From NCBI GenBank assembly GCA_910584825.1, contig CAJUCI010000004.1, positions 1-64,000 on the forward strand: a stretch of 64,000 bases of DNA, given 5' to 3'. The DNA comes from an uncultured Duncaniella sp. (GTDB taxonomy: Bacteria; Bacteroidota; Bacteroidia; Bacteroidales; Muribaculaceae). Of this stretch, positions 1-8,750 are shown piece after piece. The first letter of the stretch is position 1; each line of letters opens with the position of its first letter. Below the pieces are notes generated by a model that was not told where the DNA came from, ran no database searches, and worked only from the letters and a program-made list of their open reading frames with translations. The position numbers were made by a program, and so were the translations under genes.

Positions 1-6
1 ACATAA

Positions 7-50
7 AAAAGCCTCAGCTTGTGAAAGTTGAGGCTTTTGCTTATTTTTTT
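7..50 (+). terminator. Rho-independent terminator
   Basis: A 14-bp stem (7-20 with 25-38, one G-U pair) closes on a GUGA tetraloop and is followed by a T-rich tract at 41-50. It would end transcription entering from left of the window. The A-run on the other side could make it work in both directions. Confidence 0.8.
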
Positions 51-117
51 GAGGGTAGTTCTGCAACACCCTCGCATGTTTACGACATTATCGCACCAAA
101 TCCCCGTGCTCATTCTC

Positions 118-125
118 TACCTTTG
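118..125 (+). promoter_or_regulatory. Bacteroidetes -7 box for the first gene
   Basis: TACCTTTG fits TAnnTTTG and lies only 4 bases before the ATG at 130. A start 4-5 bases past the box would make the mRNA leaderless. No clear -33 element is seen, so this is a moderate call. Confidence 0.45.
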
Positions 126-129
126 CACC

Positions 130-930
130 ATGCATTCACGGAAGCTCATAACATCCAGCGTTTCTCGTAAGCCGTGCATCCCCGACATATGGTGCCACAG
201 CTTCAGGAGGTTTCTCGGCAGGCAACTGACGCCAGCCGAGAAAGCCGTCATATCCACCCTCGAAAAGGCTCGCCGTGCACGTACTCGTCCCCGCCCAACA
301 GTCATCATCGACCATCCCGGCCACGACAGCACAGCCATTCTCGACAGCTACCTCCGCTACAGGCTCGCCACCTCCCCCGAGGGAGCCACAGCCATCCGCT
401 GTACCCCCGACCGACCGGCAATAAAAGACCGCTCACCCCGCCTCCGCGCCATCACCTACCGACAGGTGCGAAGCATTCGCGGAAGCACCCCAGCCTTCAT
501 GCTCCTCCTCAACGCCCACCAGGCCAAGACCTACTCCCCACTCCTCAAATCCCCCGACAACTTCCAGAAAGTCTGCTCCATTCTCTTCCCAATCCTAGAC
601 CGTTCCGGCTTCCTGATTATCCACCTCCGCGCAGAATCCCCGCCCAAAGCCCTCCCGCCCAGCCTTTTAATCCAAAGCTTTGAAACAGTGGGAGCGCGAC
701 AATCCCCCCGCATCCAAAACTTTGAAACAGTGGGAGCGCGGCAGCGCGACGAAGTTAGCGACAAAGGCGACGGCGAAAACACCCCCTCGTCACAATCATC
801 ACCCTCGCCCCTCGTTCCCCCGTGCTCCCGTCTCCCAACCAGTGCTCCTGTGCTCCTGTCTCCTGTTCTCCCGTCTCTCCTCATCCACCCCAACTATCGC
901 GGTACGCCGTGCTCCGCAGCCCAAAGCTAA
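130..930 (+). CDS. Hypothetical protein, possibly a degenerate terminase-like ATPase
   Basis: I do not recognise this 266-residue protein with confidence. The ATG at 130 was preferred to the in-frame ATG at 28 because a -7 box lies just upstream of 130 and the terminator overlaps 28. Codon use looks coding up to about base 660. Residues about 28-180 loosely recall the ATPase half of a phage terminase: a strand, then GHDST where a P-loop would be, later LLLNAH where a Walker B would be. Both key motifs are missing, so ATPase activity is unlikely. The last 90 residues (from about 660) are Ser/Pro-rich low complexity with two copies of TTTGAAACAGTGGGAGCGCG and a pyrimidine-rich stretch; this part may be read-through of what was once intergenic DNA. 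It converges on mutS with 42 bases between. Confidence 0.5.
   Translation: MHSRKLITSSVSRKPCIPDIWCHSFRRFLGRQLTPAEKAVISTLEKARRARTRPRPTVIIDHPGHDSTAILDSYLRYRLATSPEGATAIRCTPDRPAIKDRSPRLRAITYRQVRSIRGSTPAFMLLLNAHQAKTYSPLLKSPDNFQKVCSILFPILDRSGFLIIHLRAESPPKALPPSLLIQSFETVGARQSPRIQNFETVGARQRDEVSDKGDGENTPSSQSSPSPLVPPCSRLPTSAPVLLSPVLPSLLIHPNYRGTPCSAAQS
677..739 (+). repeat. Short direct repeat, two copies
   Basis: TTTGAAACAGTGGGAGCGCG occurs twice, at about 679-698 and 720-739, inside the low-complexity 3' part of the first gene. It is followed by a pyrimidine-rich stretch (about 780-885) with recurring GTGCTCC and CTCCTGT. Confidence 0.7.
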
Positions 931-972
931 ACCGCACGGCAAGCGCGCATTGAAATATTGCCACAAACAACA

Positions 973-3591
973 CTACTTCCCCGTCAGCACCGACTTGATG
1001 TCGTTCAGGGTATTGAGCGCAGCCATCGGAGTGAGGTTGTTGATGTCGAGGCCAAGTATTCGGTCGCGCAGTTGCGTAAGCACAGGGTCGTCGAGCTGAA
1101 AGAATGACAGCTGCATCCCCTCAGGCGCGCTTGAAGCCGCCGAAAGGCTGTCAGCCATAGCGCGGTCACTGTCACGGTTCACCTTCTCGAGATGCTTTAG
1201 CACCTCCCCGGCACGCTTGACAATCACCTGAGGCATACCGGCCAACTTAGCCACATGTATGCCGAAACTGTGCTCGCTTCCACCGCGCGCCAGCTTGCGC
1301 AGGAACACCACCTTGCCGTCAATCTCACGCACCGACACATTGTAATTGACCACGCGCCCGAAACTCTTCTCCATCTCGTTCAGTTCATGATAATGGGTTG
1401 CAAAGAGCGTCTTGGGGTGCATCGTGCCATGCTCGTGAATATACTCCACAATGGCCCAGGCTATGGAAATTCCGTCATAGGTCGACGTGCCGCGGCCAAG
1501 CTCGTCAAAGAGTATCAGCGACCGCTCGCTCATGTTGTTGAGTATTGAGGCCGCCTCGTTCATCTCCACCATGAATGTCGACTCGCCGAGCGAGATATTG
1601 TCCGACGCACCCACGCGGGTGAAAATCTTGTCTACCACACCAATGTGCGCGCTCTCGGCGGCCACAAACGACCCTATCTGGGCCAACAGCACATTGAGAG
1701 CCGTCTGACGCAGAAGAGCCGACTTACCCGACATATTCGGGCCGGTAATCATTATCACCTGCTGACCAGAATTGCTGAGGCTCACGCTGTTGGTGATGTA
1801 CGGCTCACCCGGAGGCAACTCCTTCTCAATCACAGGGTGACGCCCCTCGGTTATGGAAATCTCAAGCGAATCATCCACCACCGGGCGGTTATATCGGTTC
1901 TCGATAGCCACACGTGTGAACGAATTGAACACATCGAGCTGGGCCACAAGCTGTGCGTCGAGAAGTATGGCCGGCATATAGTCGGCAAGATTCGTTACAA
2001 GCTCCGAATATATTCTCTGCTCGATGATTGCAATCTTATCCTGCGCGCCGAGTATCTTCTCCTCGTAATCCTTCAGCTCCTGCGTTATGTAACGCTCGGC
2101 ATTTACGAGAGTCTGCTTGCGTATCCACTCCGCCGGCACCTTGTCGCGGTGCGTATTCGTAACCTCAATATAGTAGCCGAACACGTTGTTATACGCCACC
2201 TTGAGCGACGGTATCCCCGTCCGCTGGCTCTCGCGCTGCTGCAATTGGGCAAGATAATCCTTGCCACGATATGCGATGTCGCGCAGTTCGTCAAGCTCGG
2301 CATCCACGCCGGGGCGTATCACCTCGCCGCGGTTGAGCGCGGTAGGCGCATCCTCCACTATCTCGCGCGCTATTTTCTCGGCTATCGTTGTGCAGGGGTT
2401 GAGCTGGTCACCAATCGAACGCAGCACAGGCAGCTCGGCCTCCATGCATATATGCTTTATCTCGGGGATTACACGCAGAGCGTTGCGCAGCTGCAGGAGC
2501 TCGCGGGGATTCACGCGCAGTGCCGAAACCTTCGACACAAGTCGCTCCAGGTCGCCAATCTGACCCAGTGCCTCATGCAGAGCCTCGCGGTCGTCAGGGT
2601 GACGGAAGAAGTTCTCCACGATGTCCAAACGCTTATTGATTTCCTTAGGGTCTTTGAGCGGGAAGAGCATCCACCGGTGCAGCAGACGCGCACCCATCGG
2701 ACTGACAGTGCGGTCGATTACGTCGAGCAGGCTCTTGCCGTCGTCGTTCATCGAGCGCACAAGCTCGAGATTGCGCACAGTGAAGCGGTCGAGCCTCACC
2801 GACATCTCCTCCTCAATACGGCCCAGCGACGTTATATGCTGGGTGTGGGTGTGCTGAGTGATGTCGAGATAGTGCAGCACCGCACCCGACGCGATGATGG
2901 CCGACCCCATGCGGTCAACGCCGAAACCTTTGAGCGACGAAGTCTCGAACTGTTTGAGCAGACGGTCCATCGCCGACGTGTCGGTAAACACCCAGTCGTC
3001 AAGCTCGAATATGTAGTAATGCTCGGCCAGAGACTCCTCGGCCATGCGTTTCTTGCCACGCTCCACCAGCACCTCCTTCGGAGCAAAACTGCTCATGAGC
3101 TTGGCCACATAATCGGTAGTGCCCTCGGCGGTCAGAAACTCGCCCGTCGAGATGTCGAGAAACGCCACACCCGTGGCCTGTTTACCGAAATGCACGGCGG
3201 CAAGAAAATTGTTCTCGCGATGGTTGAGCACATTGTCGTTAATCGACACGCCCGGCGTCACGAGTTCCGTAATGCCTCGCTTTACGAGTTTCTTGGTGGT
3301 CTTGGGGTCTTCAAGCTGCTCGCATATGGCCACACGCTTTCCGGCGCGCACGAGTTTGGGCAGATAGGTGTCGAGCGCGTGATGCGGAAATCCGGCCAGC
3401 TCCACATACTGCGCCGAACCGTTGGCACGCCGCGTGAGCGTGATGCCGAGTATCTCCGACGCCGCGATGGCATCCTCCGAAAACGTCTCGTAAAAGTCGC
3501 CTACACGAAACAGCAGCACCGCATCGGGATGCTGTTTCTTCATCGCGATGTACTGCTTCATCAGAGGTGTCTCAACTATTGCCTTGGCCAT
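973..3591 (-). CDS. mutS: DNA mismatch repair protein MutS
   Basis: MutS recognises base mismatches and small loops and recruits MutL. The 872-residue length is normal. Residues 31-37 read GDFYETF, containing the Phe-x-Glu mismatch-reading pair (F33, E35). The ABC-type ATPase carries Walker A GPNMSGKS near residue 618 and Walker B FDELGRGTSTYDG near 692. The start is the ATG giving MAKAIVETPLMKQY, the usual MutS N-terminus. It follows the ABC-F gene on the same strand after 82 bases; I see no -7 box in that gap, so cotranscription is likely. A very long open frame runs on the opposite strand (1645-3603), but it is a GC-driven shadow. Confidence 0.97.
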   Translation of the reverse strand: MAKAIVETPLMKQYIAMKKQHPDAVLLFRVGDFYETFSEDAIAASEILGITLTRRANGSAQYVELAGFPHHALDTYLPKLVRAGKRVAICEQLEDPKTTKKLVKRGITELVTPGVSINDNVLNHRENNFLAAVHFGKQATGVAFLDISTGEFLTAEGTTDYVAKLMSSFAPKEVLVERGKKRMAEESLAEHYYIFELDDWVFTDTSAMDRLLKQFETSSLKGFGVDRMGSAIIASGAVLHYLDITQHTHTQHITSLGRIEEEMSVRLDRFTVRNLELVRSMNDDGKSLLDVIDRTVSPMGARLLHRWMLFPLKDPKEINKRLDIVENFFRHPDDREALHEALGQIGDLERLVSKVSALRVNPRELLQLRNALRVIPEIKHICMEAELPVLRSIGDQLNPCTTIAEKIAREIVEDAPTALNRGEVIRPGVDAELDELRDIAYRGKDYLAQLQQRESQRTGIPSLKVAYNNVFGYYIEVTNTHRDKVPAEWIRKQTLVNAERYITQELKDYEEKILGAQDKIAIIEQRIYSELVTNLADYMPAILLDAQLVAQLDVFNSFTRVAIENRYNRPVVDDSLEISITEGRHPVIEKELPPGEPYITNSVSLSNSGQQVIMITGPNMSGKSALLRQTALNVLLAQIGSFVAAESAHIGVVDKIFTRVGASDNISLGESTFMVEMNEAASILNNMSERSLILFDELGRGTSTYDGISIAWAIVEYIHEHGTMHPKTLFATHYHELNEMEKSFGRVVNYNVSVREIDGKVVFLRKLARGGSEHSFGIHVAKLAGMPQVIVKRAGEVLKHLEKVNRDSDRAMADSLSAASSAPEGMQLSFFQLDDPVLTQLRDRILGLDINNLTPMAALNTLNDIKSVLTGK

Positions 3592-3641
3592 GATTGTATC
3601 TAATGGGTGATGTAAGATTCTAATGTAAGTCTTATAAACAA

Positions 3642-3681
3642 GCCTTATGATTGCCTTATGATTCCTGTAAGCCTTATGACT
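3642..3681. repeat. Three direct repeats of GCCTTATGATT
   Basis: GCCTTATGATT occurs at 3642-3652 and 3653-3663 in direct tandem, and GCCTTATGACT at 3671-3681 runs into the stop of the ABC-F gene. The CCTTATG unit matches the complement of the CATAAGG units of the long hairpins elsewhere in this window, but no hairpin forms here. Confidence 0.7.
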
Positions 3682-5476
3682 CTATCTCCGAGAGTTCGAG
3701 CCAGCGCATCTCCTTCTCGTCAAGTATATCCTTCAGCTCGCTGTAACGGGCGGCCTTGTCGGCTATATCGGGTATATTCTCACCCGAATTGAACATTGCC
3801 TCAAGCTCGTTCTTTTCGCTTGTCAGAGCATCAATCTCCTCGGTCAGGGCCTCAAGCTCCTTGCGCTCCTTGAATGTCAGTTTACGCTGACGCGGGGCCG
3901 ACTGCGAGCGTCGCTGCGATGCATCCGCCGTTTGGGCCGACTTGGCCGCGGCCTCTTGGGCCTGTGCGGCCTTCTGCTCCTTGAGATAGTTGCGATAGTC
4001 GGTATAGTTGCCGGGGAAGTCCTTGATGACACCGTTACCCTCCATCACAAAGAGATGGTCCACGATGGAATCGAGGAAGAAGCGGTCATGCGAAATCACT
4101 ATCACACAACCCTTGAAGTTTCTGAGATACTCCTCAAGAATACCGAGCGTCATGATGTCAAGGTCGTTGGTCGGCTCGTCGAGTATCAGGAAGTTGGGCT
4201 GGGTTATGAGCACCGCCGCGAGGTGCAGACGACGCATCTCGCCGCCGCTGAGTGTGGAGATGTACTTCTGCTGGTCGGCCGGCGAAAAAAGGAAGCGGTT
4301 GAGAAACTGCATGGGCGTATAGTGGGTGGTGCCGTTTATCACCACATCCTCCGTGATGTCGGTGATGGCATCAATCACACGCTTACCCTCGGGCAGGTTC
4401 AGCCCCTCCTGGCTGTAGTAGCCGAAACGCACGGTCTCACCCACATTCCACTCGCCGCTGTCCTGAGGCACAAGCCCCTGCAGCATCTTGATGAATGTCG
4501 ACTTGCCCACGCCGTTCTCACCCACAATGCCCACCTTCTCATATCGGGCGAACGTATAGGTGAAATCGTCGAGTATCACCTTGTCACCGAATCGCTTGCT
4601 CACCCCTCGGGCCTCGAATATCTTCGAACCGATATAGGATGACTTCACCTCGTTCGGGTCGATGTTACGCTCGTCATATCTCACCGAGGCACGCTCTTTC
4701 AGGTCATAGAACGCATTGATGCGGTAACGGGCCTTTCCGGCACGGGCCTGAGGCTGACGGCGCATCCACTCCTGCTCCTTGCGCAGGGTGTTTTTCACCT
4801 TGGCCAGCTCGCCCGTCAGAGCCTCTATACGCTCGGCTCGCCGACGCAGATAATAGTCATAATTGCCCTCATAGGTGAATATCTGCCGCATGTCTATCTC
4901 GATAATCTTGTTGCACACGCGGTCAAGGAAATAGCGGTCATGCGTCACCATAAGCAGCGTCATGCGCTGGCGGGTCAGATAGCCCTCGAGCCACTCAACG
5001 GTCGAGATGTCGAGGTGGTTGGTCGGCTCGTCGAGTATCAGCAGGTCGGGCGCACCGAGCAGCACACGGGCCAGCGCAGCACGTTTCAGCTGACCGCCCG
5101 ACAGGTGGTCAACCGTCAGATTGGCATCATTTATGCCGAGCTGTGACAACATCTGACGCACTCGGTCCTCACGGCTCCACTCCTCATGGTCATTCTCATG
5201 TATGGCCCGTAGCAGGTTGTGCATCAGAGTGGTGCCCGGCTCGAATATGGGGGTCTGGTCGAGAAACCCTACCCGCAGGTCGTTACGAAACGTGATGCTT
5301 CCGCTGTCAGGCGACTCGTGGCCCGACAGCAGCCGCAGGAGCGTAGACTTGCCGGTGCCGTTTTTGGCTATGACACCGATTTTGTCACCCTCGTTCACAC
5401 CGAAAGTGATGGAATCAAAGAGCATACGGTCGCCGTAGCTCTTGGTCAGGTCTTCGACTTGCAGATAAGGTTTCAC
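3674..5476 (-). CDS. ABC-F family ATPase, Uup-like
   Basis: ABC-F proteins are soluble twin-ATPase proteins that act on ribosomes or, for Uup, on DNA intermediates; they are not transporters. The 600 residues hold two ATP-binding domains. The first has Walker A KNGTGKST (38-45), signature LSGGQ near 124 and DEPTNHLD near 145. The second has ENGVGKST near 322, LSGGE near 407 and DEPTNDLD near 430. Between them is the charged linker typical of ABC-F, and after the second is a Lys/Glu-rich coiled coil (about 525-600), which favours the Uup branch. No membrane segments are seen. It starts 23 bases after the CobW-type GTPase gene and is probably cotranscribed with it. Confidence 0.9.
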   Translation of the reverse strand: MKPYLQVEDLTKSYGDRMLFDSITFGVNEGDKIGVIAKNGTGKSTLLRLLSGHESPDSGSITFRNDLRVGFLDQTPIFEPGTTLMHNLLRAIHENDHEEWSREDRVRQMLSQLGINDANLTVDHLSGGQLKRAALARVLLGAPDLLILDEPTNHLDISTVEWLEGYLTRQRMTLLMVTHDRYFLDRVCNKIIEIDMRQIFTYEGNYDYYLRRRAERIEALTGELAKVKNTLRKEQEWMRRQPQARAGKARYRINAFYDLKERASVRYDERNIDPNEVKSSYIGSKIFEARGVSKRFGDKVILDDFTYTFARYEKVGIVGENGVGKSTFIKMLQGLVPQDSGEWNVGETVRFGYYSQEGLNLPEGKRVIDAITDITEDVVINGTTHYTPMQFLNRFLFSPADQQKYISTLSGGEMRRLHLAAVLITQPNFLILDEPTNDLDIMTLGILEEYLRNFKGCVIVISHDRFFLDSIVDHLFVMEGNGVIKDFPGNYTDYRNYLKEQKAAQAQEAAAKSAQTADASQRRSQSAPRQRKLTFKERKELEALTEEIDALTSEKNELEAMFNSGENIPDIADKAARYSELKDILDEKEMRWLELSEIES

Positions 5477-5499
5477 TTACTTCTATTTGGGGTTACTGA

Positions 5500-6786
5500 T
5501 TATTTCGCAAGACACTTGTCGAGGGCTTCGGTGATGGCCGTGCGGTCCATGCCGCGGCCTATGAACACGAGCTTAATCATACGGTCGCCGTAATTCTCGT
5601 CCCAGTCCTTCATCATGTCGGGATTCTGCTCGAGCAGTTCCTGAAACTCATCCTCGGGCGCGGTGGCAAACCACAGTCCGGCCTCCTTGAGCGACTTCTG
5701 ACGCCCGGCCGACTCGAAGAGATATGACATGTCGGGATTGTTGGAGAAATAGCATACACCCTTGCAGCGTATCACTTCCTTGGGCCACTTGCTTGCCACG
5801 AAATAATCGAGCTTGCCAAGGTCGAATGCCGGACGGCGATAGTAGACAAATGTGCTGATGCCATATTCCTCGGCCTCACCCTCGCCGTGATGGTGATGGT
5901 GGTGGCAGTGACCGCAAGTGCAACCCTCGCCATGCTCATGATGATGGTGCTCGTGGTCATGATGGTGCTCATGCCCCTCATCATCATGGTCGTCGTGGTC
6001 ATGATGATGTTCGTGATGGTGATGCTCGCGCTCTTCCTCCTCAATCTCATGGTTGTCGCGGTCAATCTGCTGCACCCATGCGGCAGACGAGGCCACTGAG
6101 TTGAAGTCGAAGAGTCCTGTGTTGATTATGCGGGTGAGGTCGACATCGGCATAGTCACACTCGATAATCTCAGCCTTGGGCTGGAGGGCGCGCACCATCG
6201 CACGGATGCGGTCAAGCTCCTCGGGCTTGACTTCCGATGCCTTGTTGAGAAGTATGATGTTGCAGAACTCAATCTGCTGTATGATAAGGTTCTCGATGTC
6301 CTCCTCGTCAAGATTCTCCTTCTTGAGCGACTCACCACAGCCAAACTCGTCCTGCAGGCGCAGGGCATCAACCACCGTGACAATGCAGTCGAGACGGGGG
6401 ATGCCGTACACAGTGGCCTGTGCGCCGAGCTGAGGTATCGAGCAGATGGTTTGGGCTATGGGGGCAGGCTCGCAAATGCCGCTCGCCTCGATGACGATAT
6501 AGTCAAAACGCTTCATCGCCATAATGTCCTCAATCTGCTTGATGAGGTCCATCTTGAGTGTACAGCATATGCAGCCGTTGGAGAGAGCCACGAGGCTGTC
6601 ATCCTTCTTATCCACAACGCCGCCGCGTTCTATGAGATTGGCATCAATGTTGACTTCACCTATGTCGTTGACAATGACGGCAAACTTTATGCCGCGCTCG
6701 TTTGTCAGGATATGGTTGACCAAAGTGGTCTTCCCACTGCCGAGATAGCCTGTGAGAAGCAAAATGGGTGTTGTCTTTTTCATCAT
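5500..6786 (-). CDS. CobW/COG0523-family GTPase with His-rich metal-binding insert
   Basis: Members of this family are G3E GTPases that deliver metals, often zinc, to client proteins. P-loop GYLGSGKTT is at 13-21 and the family-defining CxCC motif is CICC at 72-75, followed by an AXXXDL-like stretch. Residues about 247-305 are an extreme His/Asp/Glu-rich loop that also contains CTCGHC, expected to bind Zn or a similar metal. The C-terminal CobW domain (about 310-428) is complete. The start has two adjacent ATG codons; the upstream one is used here. It lies 50 bases downstream of folB on the same strand. The metal and client cannot be told from sequence, and I see no recognisable Zur site. Confidence 0.9.
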   Translation of the reverse strand: MMKKTTPILLLTGYLGSGKTTLVNHILTNERGIKFAVIVNDIGEVNIDANLIERGGVVDKKDDSLVALSNGCICCTLKMDLIKQIEDIMAMKRFDYIVIEASGICEPAPIAQTICSIPQLGAQATVYGIPRLDCIVTVVDALRLQDEFGCGESLKKENLDEEDIENLIIQQIEFCNIILLNKASEVKPEELDRIRAMVRALQPKAEIIECDYADVDLTRIINTGLFDFNSVASSAAWVQQIDRDNHEIEEEEREHHHHEHHHDHDDHDDEGHEHHHDHEHHHHEHGEGCTCGHCHHHHHHGEGEAEEYGISTFVYYRRPAFDLGKLDYFVASKWPKEVIRCKGVCYFSNNPDMSYLFESAGRQKSLKEAGLWFATAPEDEFQELLEQNPDMMKDWDENYGDRMIKLVFIGRGMDRTAITEALDKCLAK

Positions 6787-6836
6787 AATTTATGCTGTGA
6801 AAAGTTTGTTCATGTGTTTTTTCATATGTCCTGCGC

Positions 6837-7190
6837 TTACCACTCAATCCTCACGGCCACGCCGTCAAGGTCGGCGGCGATGGGCGGATTGAGTTTCACC
6901 AGGCGTATGCTTCCGGCCTCGATAAGCTGCCAGCGCGAGGTCAGAGCCTCTTTGAGCCGCCACGCCACATGCTCGAGCAGGGCCGAGGGGGTTGCCATCA
7001 CCTCACGCGCCACCTCGACAGCCTCGGCATAGTTGAGTGTGCCGTCAAGGTCGTCATGCTTCATGGCGCGCTCCATCGGATACACAAGGTGTATGGTCAG
7101 CTCAAACGTGTTCCCCTCCACCCGCTCGTAGTCATACACGCCGTGGCGGGCAAACAGCCGGAGTCCGTTTATCTCTACAGTCCCCTTCAT
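6837..7190 (-). CDS. folB: Dihydroneopterin aldolase
   Basis: FolB converts 7,8-dihydroneopterin to 6-hydroxymethyl-7,8-dihydropterin and glycolaldehyde in folate synthesis. At 117 residues it has the usual length. The N-terminal strand (INGLRLFARHGVYDYER) shows the conserved HGV and the following acidic residue pattern; the middle LNYAEAVEVA and the C-terminal VKLNPPIA are typical. It begins 4 bases after the end of the glycosyltransferase gene, so the two are surely cotranscribed although their functions look unrelated. Confidence 0.93.
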   Translation of the reverse strand: MKGTVEINGLRLFARHGVYDYERVEGNTFELTIHLVYPMERAMKHDDLDGTLNYAEAVEVAREVMATPSALLEHVAWRLKEALTSRWQLIEAGSIRLVKLNPPIAADLDGVAVRIEW

Positions 7191-7194
7191 GACA

Positions 7195-8373
7195 TCAGCC
7201 CCAAGTGAGATTAGAGCCGCGCTTGCGCCATCCGCGTATGCGGTAATAAAGCGTATAGACGGGGTGATATGACATAAACCAGGGGAATGTCAGAAGTATC
7301 GACCGTGACCACAGCGCGCGTGATGTCTTGCGCCATGCTATCATGAGCACAATCCATGTAGCGAGAAGCAGCATACAGGCAGCTATCATAGGCACCAACG
7401 ACGGGAGTCCGACAACCGAAAGTGCCACCGCCGAGGCAATCTGCAGCCACCATGCCCATGAGCACGAGCTGAAGAAGAGACGCGCATGCCCTCTGAGACG
7501 CGAGGCCACGTAGTCGCGGCGTATCTTCTCGGCACGATGCATCGGCGCAGGGGCACTCTGTACATGCAGCAGCATAGAGTCGGCCGAAAGTTCGATAGCC
7601 GTATTGTCGCCACGCGACACCTCGCTGACAAACACGTCATCGTCGCCATATTTCAGGTCGAGCGAACGCGAGAAGCCTTTGTTTTTAAAGAATATCTCAC
7701 GACGGTAAGCAATGTTACACCCCGTGCCGCGATAAGGGCGTCCGGCAATGGCCCATGAGAGCCACTCAACCGCACTTCTCACCTGGTCAAAGGCGTGAAG
7801 CCGTTTCCAGGGATGCGCCGTGCCGTCCTGCACAGCCGGAGCGGCGTAACCGAGCACGATGTCGGTGTCGGCATTGAAATGGCGGGCCATGTTTCTGAGC
7901 CACAGTCTTGACGGCACCTGACAAACGCCCGTGGTGTGGAGCAGGACGTTATATTTGGCCGCCTTGATGCCAAGGGTCACGGCGAGCTTTTTGCGTGAAA
8001 GCGAGCGCGACTCCTGAGGAGTGAATGTCATGTAAAGATTGGAATATCTCTGCTCCAGACGGGCAATGACATCCTTGGTCGAGTCAATGGCTCCGTCATT
8101 GACCACAATCACCTCAAACGATGACGGATAGTCCTGCTCAAGTATCTGCGGGAGCAGCACTTCGAGATTTGAAGCGTCATCCTCTGAATAGACTATGACC
8201 GACACCGGCGGAAACACAAAGTCAGCCGGAGCCTCCTCGCGGGCCGAATCGGCAGCCACCCTTCGGCTCACCGAGGCCACATATCTGCGGAATCCCGCCA
8301 GCAGATACACAGCCGTGACCACAACCACAGCCAACAAAGCTATTATGACGGGAGTGAAATATATCTCAAACAT
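7195..8373 (-). CDS. Family 2 glycosyltransferase, membrane-anchored
   Basis: The protein probably transfers a sugar to an envelope glycan on the cytoplasmic side of the membrane. The ATG at 8373 gives 392 residues. An in-frame start at 8493 exists, but a consensus promoter (8439-8468) lies inside that extension. Residues 1-30 form a membrane helix. The GT-A domain follows from about residue 60: PPVSVIVYSEDD, then VIVVNDGAIDST, with acidic motifs near GYAAP and KYGDDDVF. Two or three more hydrophobic helices lie near 300-365. Acceptor and sugar are unknown. It heads the run to folB and the GTPase. Confidence 0.85.
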   Translation of the reverse strand: MFEIYFTPVIIALLAVVVVTAVYLLAGFRRYVASVSRRVAADSAREEAPADFVFPPVSVIVYSEDDASNLEVLLPQILEQDYPSSFEVIVVNDGAIDSTKDVIARLEQRYSNLYMTFTPQESRSLSRKKLAVTLGIKAAKYNVLLHTTGVCQVPSRLWLRNMARHFNADTDIVLGYAAPAVQDGTAHPWKRLHAFDQVRSAVEWLSWAIAGRPYRGTGCNIAYRREIFFKNKGFSRSLDLKYGDDDVFVSEVSRGDNTAIELSADSMLLHVQSAPAPMHRAEKIRRDYVASRLRGHARLFFSSCSWAWWLQIASAVALSVVGLPSLVPMIAACMLLLATWIVLMIAWRKTSRALWSRSILLTFPWFMSYHPVYTLYYRIRGWRKRGSNLTWG

Positions 8374-8438
8374 CTTATCGCTATTGATACAGTAAAAAAG
8401 CGTTATCGGCACAGTGCACGACACGCAAAATTTAGATG

Positions 8439-8468
8439 CAAATTTACAAAGAAAAATCCAATCCTCAA
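8439..8468 (-). promoter_or_regulatory. Promoter of the glycosyltransferase-folB run
   Basis: On the minus strand TAAATTTG (8439-8446) is the -7 box and TTG (8466-8468) the -33 element, 19 bases apart as in the Bacteroidetes consensus. The predicted start near 8434 gives a leader of about 60 bases. Confidence 0.7.
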
Positions 8469-8554
8469 CCAAAAAAATCACAGTCAGAGGCAATATTCCG
8501 CGATAAACTCAATAATATATCGGATTACCAAAACATAACGCTACAGTTTCAGAT

Positions 8555-8600
8555 AAAAAATAGTCAGAGCCGGGATGGTCTCGCGACCGGCCCGGCTCTT
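8555..8600 (-). terminator. Terminator of the DegP-like protease gene
   Basis: GAGCCGGG (8567-8574) pairs with CCCGGCTC (8591-8598). On the minus strand a run of six T (8555-8560) follows after a short spacer. It lies about 150 bases past the protease stop. Confidence 0.65.
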
Positions 8601-8750
8601 GTCAAGTGTGTAATCTATTATTTAACCTTTACTTTAACTTATCACATTATCAATCATTAAAGTACTATATTCACTAACTTTCATTCTTTTTCATCAGGCT
8701 GTGGGCGGGGCTATTCCGACACACAGCTTGGTCGTCATGCTTTCCGACGG

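Larger units (their letters stand above)
8374..8750. other. Intergenic region, 377 bases
   Basis: This gap holds the glycosyltransferase promoter (8439-8468) and the degP-like terminator (8555-8600). The remaining AT-rich part (8600-8750) contains no reading frame with coding-like codon use and no further hairpin that I can see. Confidence 0.7.

Noticed and set aside
1645..3603. 652-codon open frame on the strand opposite mutS
   Set aside because: It mirrors mutS almost exactly, has no promoter or known domain, and arises from the codon bias of the real gene.
5772..6099. Met/Thr/Val-rich frames over the His-rich region
   Set aside because: These are alternative readings of the repeated His codons of the GTPase gene.
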